Assembly (NCBI GenBank): GCA_028869495.1
Contig: JAGWRY010000322.1
Coordinates: 1-6,199 of the forward strand
From: Elusimicrobiota bacterium
GTDB taxonomy: Bacteria > Elusimicrobiota > Elusimicrobia > UBA1565 > UBA9628
Length of the DNA stretch: 6,199 bases
Direction of reading: 5' to 3'
Below the pieces are notes generated by a model, which saw only the letters and a program-made list of their open reading frames with translations, ran no database searches and was not told the origin of the DNA. Positions 1-6,199 of the stretch are shown piece by piece (position 1 is the first letter of the stretch; each line of letters starts with the position of its first letter). A program made the position numbers and the translations under genes.

Positions 1-825
1 GACCGCGGCGAGTTCGACCGCGCGCTGGCCCTGCTGAAGGGCCTGGAGACCCCGGAGGCCCGCAAGCTGCGCCTCGAGACGCGCCGCGAGAAGGACCGCC
101 TCTCCGGCGACGCCGCCGACTCGCTGGCCGCCCTGCGCGAGCTGATCCGCTCCTTCCCGGACGACGCCGAGTACTCGGACTGGGTCGAGGAGCTCGCCGA
201 GCGCGACAAGGAGTCCGCGCGCCCGCTCGAGCCGTCCCTGCGCCGCTCGGTCGAGCGCTGGGGCTCGGACCCCGGCCTCGGCGCGGCCGGCTACGATCCG
301 GGCGACCTCCTCTACAACCTCGCCTCGTTCCTGGACGACATCGGCGAGACCAAGGCCGCCAAGGAGGTCTGGAGCCGGGTCGCCGACGCGTACGCCGCGC
401 AGGCCGCGAAATCCCCCCTCGCCGTCCCGCGCGCGGCCAACTTCGGGCGCGCCGAGGCGCTGATGAAGGCCGGGCGCTCGGCCGAGGCGGAGGCCCTCTA
501 CAGGAAGCTTCTCGCCGCCTACCCGGACGAGTTCACGTTCAACTACGACTACGCGTGGGTCCTGCTCGACCGCGGCGAGGCCGCGCGGGCCTACCCGTAC
601 GCGGTCAAGGCCGCCGAGTCCGGCTACGGCGACAACTGGCTGCGCGCGGTGCGCCTGAAGGCGGAGATCGAGCTCAAGCTCGGCCGCGCGTCCGACGCCG
701 CGCGCACGATCGACTCGGCCCTCGCCGAGACGGTCCCCCCGAAGACGACCGAGGTCCGCACGGACCGCTACCTGGAGGAGCTCCGCGCGCTGAGGCGGAA
801 GGTCGCCGACGCCGCGAAGGGCTAG
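1..825 (+). CDS. TPR-like helical repeat protein, C-terminal part (5' end outside window)
   Basis: The frame is open from the first base and stops at TAG 823-825, giving 274 residues. The first in-frame ATG, at 463, is unlikely to be the start: the 154 codons before it have no stop, and all but two (one GAT, one AAA) end in G or C. The protein is almost all helical. Residues 145-177, 178-209 and 212-243 read as successive TPR-like helix pairs, with the typical small-residue, Gly-Arg turn and Ala-Tyr pattern (for example AGRSAEAEALYRKLLAAYPD). Residues 102-132 form a probable fourth, and the first 70 residues look helical and charged. TPR units bind other proteins or peptides, so a scaffold role is the family expectation; the actual partner is unknown. 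A thioredoxin-like or other catalytic domain could precede these repeats, but none is visible. The gene converges on the giant AAA+ gene with a 13-base gap. Confidence is high for a coding region, moderate for TPR and low for any specific role. Confidence 0.85.
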   Translation, partial: DRGEFDRALALLKGLETPEARKLRLETRREKDRLSGDAADSLAALRELIRSFPDDAEYSDWVEELAERDKESARPLEPSLRRSVERWGSDPGLGAAGYDPGDLLYNLASFLDDIGETKAAKEVWSRVADAYAAQAAKSPLAVPRAANFGRAEALMKAGRSAEAEALYRKLLAAYPDEFTFNYDYAWVLLDRGEAARAYPYAVKAAESGYGDNWLRAVRLKAEIELKLGRASDAARTIDSALAETVPPKTTEVRTDRYLEELRALRRKVADAAKG

Positions 826-838
826 CCGCGAGCCCGGG

Positions 839-3800
839 TCACGGCATCGGCGGCAGGCGCTCCCAGCCGAAGCGGCGCGTCAGATAGTCGTCGCGCCGGC
901 CGTGCGGGTAGACCCGCTCGGCGCTCGCCGCCGCGCCGCCGCCGCCCCACACGCCCTTCGGGCCCGGGTGCAGGACCGGCGCGTCGCCGGAAGGCTCGGC
1001 CGGCTTCTCCTTGAAGGACGGGTCGCGCGCGAGCGCCATCGCGCGCAGGGCCGCCGCGCCCATCACCGGGTGCTCCTTGTCCGTCAGCATCCGCTGGAGC
1101 CGCGACGGCTCGGGCGCCCCGTCGGGGCCGAGGGTCGGCCGCGCGTACGACGCGAACAGCCCCGAGCGCACGACGATACGCGCCCAGGCCTCGGGCGCGG
1201 CGAAGTAGGCCTGCTCGTGGCGGTAGTGCAGCTGGCTGTAGCCCGGCGGCACGCTCATCAGGCGCTCGAGCTCCGGCAGGTCCTCGGGACGGCCCGCCTT
1301 CTCGAGGGCGAGCACGTAGGCCAGCATCACGGCCCAGGTCTCGTCGTCCTGCGCGACGCCGCGTTCGTCGAGGTACTTCTTGATCCCCGCCGAGACGCCC
1401 TGCGTCAGCCCCGCGCGCGCGGCCAGCGTCGCCCAGGTCTCGGCGGCCGCGTAGCGCACGCCGCGGTCGGACGCGCCGCGCTTGCCCTGCAGGATCTTGC
1501 GGAGCAGGGTGAAGTTCTTCTCGGAGGGCTCGCCGTCGGCGGCGAGCGTCTTCAGGATCGCCGTCTGGCGCGGCCCGCCGGCCTTGTTCCAAGCCGCGTC
1601 GTCGCCGAACTCGGCCAGCAGGACGCTCGACTTGCCCATGCGGCGGTAGAGGTCGGCCAGCCCCTCGCCGTCGCTCTTGGCGTCCGCCTCGTCGGCCGGG
1701 TAGCCGAGGAAGCCGAGCGCCCGGTGCAGGGACTCCTGAATCAGCGCGTTGCCGTGCCCGATCTGCGCGACGCGGATCGCCGACTCGCGGGCGAACGCCA
1801 GCCCCCCAGCGCGGTAGACGCGGGACAGCGCCTCGACGAAGGCCGCGCGGACCGGCGCGTACGCGTCGCCGGACAGCGAGCCGGCCTTCAGCAGGACGCC
1901 CTCGAGGAGCTCGGCGTCCTCGGGCTGAGCGAAGCGCTGGAGGACGAGAGCCTGCGTCATCGCCAGCGCCCACTCGTGCGACAGGCCGACCGTCGCGCCG
2001 TCCGCGTTCCAGCCCTTCTCGCGGATCAGCGCGCGCGCCGCGTCCGCGTCGGCCGGTCCGGCCAGCCGCGCGTACGACTCGGCGGCCGCGATGCGGATCG
2101 AGTGGCCGTCCTGATCGCCGGGCGCCAGCCGCGACTGGTCGATGAAGCGCGCCAGCAGCGCCATCACCTTGCCCATCTCGCCGCGCTGGTGCGGCGTCGC
2201 CTCGGCCGGCGTCTCGGCCTCCGCCGCCGACGCGGGCGGCGCGGTCTTGCGGATCTCGAGCCAGAGGTCCGAGCCCTGCCCGCCGCGGGCGGAGGCGCCC
2301 GACGCCCAGCCGACGCGGGCGCCGGGAATCGCGGCCAGGCGCCGGTGCAGGTCGAGCAGATTGTGGTTGCGCACGATCGCGCTGGTCGGCGCGAGGCCGT
2401 CGGCCGCGCGCTGGGCCGCCTCATAGCTCTCGGGCGGCGTGCCCGAGAAGTGCGCGGCCAGATAGGCCTGATCGGCCTCGGAGAGCTCCGCCGGGGAGTG
2501 GACGAGGACCTTCAGGCTCGACGCCCCGACCGAGTCGACGAGCTCGACCGGCGTCCCGGCGCCGGCCTTCTCCGCGCGCTCCTTCTGGTACGCGACGGCC
2601 TGCTTGAGCCAGCCCTCGCCGGGCCGTCCCGCGGGGACCGACAGCGCGTCGAGGACGTCCTGCGGCCAGCCGGCCGCCTGCGCGGACGCGACGACGTCCC
2701 TGATCGCCGCGCGCGCCGCCGGATCGGCTCCGCGCGGGCGGTTGTGCTCGGCGCGCGCGACGCGCGCGCCGGCCGGCATCGCCAGCGCCGTTCCCGGCGC
2801 GTAGAACGCCGGGGCGCCGGCCGCGGCCGACGCCGCGGCGTCCGCCTTCGGGGCGGACGGGCGCGCCGCGCGCAGGGCCTTGTCGAAGAGGGCCTCGGAC
2901 GGCTCCTCGGCCTCCTCGCCGGCGGCCAGGCGCTCGATCAGCGTGAAGACTTCGGCCGCGACCGAGGCCGCCGCGTCCTTGATCGAGGCCCGCTCGACCG
3001 CGCTCTCGGGCTTCTTCTCGGCCGAGAACTCGACCCGGCCGTCCTTCATCGTGACCCGGATCAGGCCGCCTCGGACCTCTTTGCGTCCGGCCGCGGTCTC
3101 CGACAGGATCCACTGGGCCAGCGGGTCGACGATGTTCTTCTCGATCGCCCCGGTCATCGGGCGCGCGCCGTAGAGCGGCGAGTAGCCCTCCTCCGACAGG
3201 AAGCGGATCACCGAGTCGTCGACGACGAGGTCCGTGTCGTGGCGGTCGGCGAGCAGGTCCTGGAACTCGCGCACCTGCAGGCGCGCGATCTTCTCCATGT
3301 CCTGCTGGCGCAGGCGGTTGACGCGGATCCACTTGACCTTCTTCGTCTCGTCCTTCGACGGCTTGCCGTCGGCGCCGAGCGGCGTCGGTCCGTCGTCCAG
3401 GCGGTTCAGGAACTCCGGCCGGAAGCGGCCGTGGATCGCCTCGGCGACCTGCTGGTCGATGTCGGCGTCCCACTCGCGCTCGACCTCGATCGCCTTCGTC
3501 ACGTCGCCGGCGTCGCGCGCGGCCTTCAGGCGCCGCGCGAACGTCTCGCCGTCGACCGCGGCCATGCCCGCGTTCGACGTCATCAGGATCACGGTGTTCT
3601 TGAAGTCCACGGTGCGCCCCTCGCCGTCGGTCAGGCGCCCGTCGTCGAGGATCTGCAGCAGGAGGTCGAAGACCTTCGGGTGCGCCTTCTCGACCTCGTC
3701 GAAGAGGATGACGGAATAGGGCTTCTTGCGCACGGCCTCGGTCAGCTGGCCGCCCTCGCCGTAGCCGACGTAGGACGGCGGCGCGCCCGTCAGGCGCATC

Positions 3801-6199
3801 GCCGAGTGCTCCTCCATGAACTCCGACATGTCGAAGCGGACCATCGCCTCGGGGTCGTTGAACAGGAAGCGCGCGAGCTCCTTGGCCAGGTAGGTCTTGC
3901 CGACGCCGGTCGGCCCGACCAGCAGGAACTTGCCCATCGGACGGTTCGGATTCGACAGGCCGGCCTTGTTGCGGCGGATCGCGTCCGCGATCGCGCGGAT
4001 CGCCGACTCCTGGTTGACGACGCGCTCGCCGACGGTCCGCTCCATCTTCACGTAGCGCGCCGCGTCGTCCTCGGCCAGGTTCAGCTGGCCCGACGCGATG
4101 CCGGTCTTCTGCGCGATCACGCGCTTGACGACGTCGGTCGTCAGGCGCCCCTTCCCCTCCGGGATCGCCTCGCGCTCCGAGTAGAGCGCGTCGGCCTTCG
4201 CGATCAGCTCGGCGACGCGGTTGTACGCCTCGACCGGCAGGGCCAAGGTCGACGGCAGGCCCTTGTCGAGCAGGGTCTGGCGGGCTTCGTTGACGGCGAC
4301 GACGAGCTCCCCCCACGTCTCGCGGATGTCGAGCGTGATCGCCGCGCGCAGGTTGTCCGGGCGCGAGAGCTCCGCGCCGTCCTGGACGGCCTTGATCGCC
4401 TTGTCCGGGTTGAAGTTCGTCTTGTCGAACTGGTCGGTCAGCTTCGCCGCGGCGACCAGGGCCTCGTCCGGGATGATCGCGTCGTGGATCTTCTGCAGCC
4501 AGGCCTTCATCGCGCGCAGGATGCGCGTCGTCTGCGGGACGGTCGGCTCCTCGATCTCGATCTTTTCGAGGCGGCGCCGGAACGCGTCGTCGGACTCGAT
4601 GAACTTCTTGTACTCGGCGTCGGTCGTCGTCGCGATCACCGAGATCCGCCCGTCGCGCAGCGGGCCCTTCAGCACGTTCGCGATCTTCTGGCCCGAGGGA
4701 TCCAGGAAGAACTTCTGGATCTCGTCCATCAGGACGAGGACTTCGTTGCCGCGCCCCGGGTTCGGGTCGTTGAAGCGCGGCAGGAGGTCGAGCACCGCGT
4801 TCAGGATCTTGACCGGGTCGTCGGACGACAGGATCTTGTTGATGTCGAGCTCGACCAGCCAGCGCCCCTTCAGGCGCCGGAACTGCAGGAAGGCGTCCGC
4901 GTCGTTGGCCGACGCGTGGTCGGCGTCCTCGATCATCTCGGCCAGGCCCTCGGCGACCGCGGTCTTGCCGGTGCCGGCCCCGCCGACGAGGATCACGCTG
5001 TTGCGCATCCCGCGCGGGGAGGTCACGATCGGCAGGATCCGCTTGACCTCCTCGGTCCGGGCGACGACCGGCGGGCGCGGCTCGTCCGGGCCCTTGGCGA
5101 CCGGCTTTAGGAACTCGGCCAGCAGCTGGACCTGCTTGTCGGTGAGCGTCGTGCCGTCGGCGAGCTTGCGGTTCTGCAGGAAGCTCAGCCACTCGGCCGC
5201 GGCGTCGCGGCGCGGCTTGTGGGCGGCCGCCAGGGCTTGCGCCTCCTCGGCGGCCTTGCGCGCGGCGGCGCGCTCGCGGGCGGCCGGCGAAGGCTGGAGC
5301 GGCTCCTCCCCCGGCTGCTCCTTGAACGGCTTGATCTCGGCGGCGGTCGAGCCCTCGTCGAGGGTCTCGTCGGCCAGCATCTGCCGCGTCGCGGCGGCGT
5401 CGGCGCCGGCCGGGACCTCGAGGAGGGCCAGCCCCGCCTTGCCGCGGTACTGCGGATAGACGAGGCGCAGGCGGCGGGCCTGGGCGTACTCCTTCATCAT
5501 CCCCTCGGTGGCGCCGTCTTTGAACTGGACGAGGACGGCCTGGGACGGGTCGTAGTCCGCGGCCTCCGGGTAGGGCATGATCGCGCGGTTCTCGAGCCGG
5601 GCCGCGACGTTCGGGTGGACCTCGACGGCCGCGACGTCCGCGTCCCCGGCCAGGGCCCTCGCGGCCTCGGCGGCCTTCTCGGCGCCGGCGGCGTGGAGGA
5701 CGTAGAAGTCGCCGTAGCGGTAGAGGCGCTCCTCGCCGCGCGCGGCGAGAGTCTTCTCGATCTGCTCCCGCGTCGCCTCGGGGGCGAAGCGGACCATCAC
5801 CGCGCCGACGCTCCAGTGCTCCTTGCCGTGCGACGCGATCTTCCCGGGCAGGGAGACCGCGAGCAGGCGGTCGCGCACGGACGGCGGCAGCGAGAGGCTC
5901 GCGACGCCCTTGTACTGCGCGATCGCCTCGGCCGCCTCGGCGACGTCGGACTCGTCCCAGCGCATGGTCAGAGCGACGGAGCCGTCCTCGCGCACGCCGC
6001 TCGAGCGCAGGACGGGGCTCATGCCCTCGATCTCCGCCAGCAGGCGCGCGCGCTCCGCCTCGGGCAGGCCCGCGGCGAAGGTCAGGCGCGCCTCGCGCTC
6101 GCCGAGCTCCGCGTCCGCGCCGATCTTCGCGCGCCAGTCGCCGTCCTCGCGGGCCAGCGCGCGGGCCTCGAGCTCGGCGGCGGGCGCGGGCGCCGCGTC
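839..6199 (-). CDS. Giant Hsp100/ClpB-like double AAA+ ATPase with N-terminal prodomain-like modules and C-terminal HEAT-like tail (5' end outside window)
   Basis: Probable ATP-driven protein unfoldase or remodeller of the Clp/Hsp100 class. Residues are numbered from ATG 6022. The gene very likely starts further upstream: 6199-6023 adds 59 stop-free codons, all ending in G or C. That ATG does have a GGAG nine bases before it, so an internal or alternative start is possible. In order: three modules with beta-alpha-beta-beta-alpha-beta pattern (from about 20 residues before Met1 to 48, 70-138, 160-233); a charged, Ala-rich helical stretch (about 245-275); AAA+ 1 (about 315-552) with Walker A GGAGTGKT 347-354, Walker B D433/E434, ATTT sensor 1 and Arg pair R483/R484; a short middle region (553-626); AAA+ 2 (627-1000) with GPTGVGKT 703-710, D775/E776, pore-loop Y751, sensor N817, Arg finger R874 and sensor 2 GAR 952-954; an Ala-rich linker; an alpha/beta segment (about 1100-1258); and HEAT-like helices (about 1280-1670). 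E. coli ClpB has 857 residues, so this is about twice as long. No ClpP-docking IGF/IGL-type loop is seen. Both ATPase sites look intact. The substrate is unknown. Confidence 0.93.
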   Translation of the reverse strand, partial: DAAPAPAAELEARALAREDGDWRAKIGADAELGEREARLTFAAGLPEAERARLLAEIEGMSPVLRSSGVREDGSVALTMRWDESDVAEAAEAIAQYKGVASLSLPPSVRDRLLAVSLPGKIASHGKEHWSVGAVMVRFAPEATREQIEKTLAARGEERLYRYGDFYVLHAAGAEKAAEAARALAGDADVAAVEVHPNVAARLENRAIMPYPEAADYDPSQAVLVQFKDGATEGMMKEYAQARRLRLVYPQYRGKAGLALLEVPAGADAAATRQMLADETLDEGSTAAEIKPFKEQPGEEPLQPSPAARERAAARKAAEEAQALAAAHKPRRDAAAEWLSFLQNRKLADGTTLTDKQVQLLAEFLKPVAKGPDEPRPPVVARTEEVKRILPIVTSPRGMRNSVILVGGAGTGKTAVAEGLAEMIEDADHASANDADAFLQFRRLKGRWLVELDINKILSSDDPVKILNAVLDLLPRFNDPNPGRGNEVLVLMDEIQKFFLDPSGQKIANVLKGPLRDGRISVIATTTDAEYKKFIESDDAFRRRLEKIEIEEPTVPQTTRILRAMKAWLQKIHDAIIPDEALVAAAKLTDQFDKTNFNPDKAIKAVQDGAELSRPDNLRAAITLDIRETWGELVVAVNEARQTLLDKGLPSTLALPVEAYNRVAELIAKADALYSEREAIPEGKGRLTTDVVKRVIAQKTGIASGQLNLAEDDAARYVKMERTVGERVVNQESAIRAIADAIRRNKAGLSNPNRPMGKFLLVGPTGVGKTYLAKELARFLFNDPEAMVRFDMSEFMEEHSAMRLTGAPPSYVGYGEGGQLTEAVRKKPYSVILFDEVEKAHPKVFDLLLQILDDGRLTDGEGRTVDFKNTVILMTSNAGMAAVDGETFARRLKAARDAGDVTKAIEVEREWDADIDQQVAEAIHGRFRPEFLNRLDDGPTPLGADGKPSKDETKKVKWIRVNRLRQQDMEKIARLQVREFQDLLADRHDTDLVVDDSVIRFLSEEGYSPLYGARPMTGAIEKNIVDPLAQWILSETAAGRKEVRGGLIRVTMKDGRVEFSAEKKPESAVERASIKDAAASVAAEVFTLIERLAAGEEAEEPSEALFDKALRAARPSAPKADAAASAAAGAPAFYAPGTALAMPAGARVARAEHNRPRGADPAARAAIRDVVASAQAAGWPQDVLDALSVPAGRPGEGWLKQAVAYQKERAEKAGAGTPVELVDSVGASSLKVLVHSPAELSEADQAYLAAHFSGTPPESYEAAQRAADGLAPTSAIVRNHNLLDLHRRLAAIPGARVGWASGASARGGQGSDLWLEIRKTAPPASAAEAETPAEATPHQRGEMGKVMALLARFIDQSRLAPGDQDGHSIRIAAAESYARLAGPADADAARALIREKGWNADGATVGLSHEWALAMTQALVLQRFAQPEDAELLEGVLLKAGSLSGDAYAPVRAAFVEALSRVYRAGGLAFARESAIRVAQIGHGNALIQESLHRALGFLGYPADEADAKSDGEGLADLYRRMGKSSVLLAEFGDDAAWNKAGGPRQTAILKTLAADGEPSEKNFTLLRKILQGKRGASDRGVRYAAAETWATLAARAGLTQGVSAGIKKYLDERGVAQDDETWAVMLAYVLALEKAGRPEDLPELERLMSVPPGYSQLHYRHEQAYFAAPEAWARIVVRSGLFASYARPTLGPDGAPEPSRLQRMLTDKEHPVMGAAALRAMALARDPSFKEKPAEPSGDAPVLHPGPKGVWGGGGAAASAERVYPHGRRDDYLTRRFGWERLPPMP

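Noticed and set aside
825..845. Possible bidirectional terminator at the convergent junction (GCCG...CGGC around CCCGGG).
   Set aside because: The stem is only four base pairs with a 13-base loop and no T-run follows on either strand, which is expected by chance in such GC-rich sequence.
822..1973. A 383-codon - strand open frame overlapping the C-terminal tail of the giant gene and the end of the TPR gene.
   Set aside because: Arg/Gly/Ala-rich with no structure, and it would overlap the end of both supported genes. The frame ending at TGA 839 keeps helical repeat patterning in this region.
902..5110. A 1402-codon open frame on the + strand antisense to the giant ATPase gene.
   Set aside because: It lies in exact codon register with the real gene, so stops would arise only where the sense strand uses TTA, CTA or TCA codons, which are avoided in such GC-rich DNA. 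Its translation is Arg/Leu/Val/Asp-rich with no recognisable domain, while the opposite strand encodes complete AAA+ motifs.
2421..5192. A 923-codon open frame on the - strand in another frame within the ATPase gene.
   Set aside because: Its product is Arg/Gly/Pro/Ala-rich low complexity, typical of an out-of-frame reading of high-GC coding DNA, and it overlaps the confirmed AAA+ frame completely.
4221..5459. A 412-codon + strand open frame opposite the first AAA+ domain.
   Set aside because: Ser/Arg-rich composition with no domain pattern; it is the shadow of the conserved Walker-containing gene on the other strand.
842..6022. Annotation as an ordinary ClpB chaperone.
   Set aside because: The ATPase core matches, but Clp-N is not visible, the ring-1 pore-loop motif is missing, the middle domain is short and the protein is about twice the usual length, so the symbol clpB would mislead.

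Overview
This GC-rich window (roughly 70% G+C by eye, almost every codon ending in G or C) holds two protein genes that converge tail to tail. Both run off the window, so neither natural start codon nor either promoter is visible. I see no RNA gene, insertion sequence, CRISPR array, attachment site or origin. The organism is probably a high-GC bacterium. Very large ATPases with HEAT-like tails and prodomain-like modules would fit lineages such as Elusimicrobiota or Myxococcota, but the sequence alone does not settle the phylum.

Left end, bases 1-825, + strand: the C-terminal 274 codons of a helical repeat protein with at least three, probably four, TPR-like units. Its N-terminal part, which would reveal any catalytic or targeting domain, lies outside the window.

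Bases 839-6199, - strand: one giant open frame of at least 1786 codons, ending in TGA only 13 bases from the stop of the TPR gene. Its core is a two-ring AAA+ unfoldase of the ClpB/ClpC (Hsp100) type with intact Walker A and Walker B motifs in both ATPase domains. The rest is unusual. The visible N-terminus has no Clp-N domain but three consecutive modules predicted to fold as beta-alpha-beta-beta-alpha-beta, two of which resemble subtilase (fervidolysin/I9-type) prodomains. The usual pore-loop motif of the first ATPase ring is missing. The middle domain is short. The core is followed by about 720 residues containing a low-complexity linker, an uncharacterised alpha/beta segment and a HEAT-like helical repeat tail.

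The best candidate for something undescribed is this giant Hsp100-like protein, which looks like a specialised unfoldase or remodelling ATPase with its own substrate or partner docking modules at both ends. The TPR protein is convergent rather than co-directional, so neighbourhood alone does not link the two functionally.
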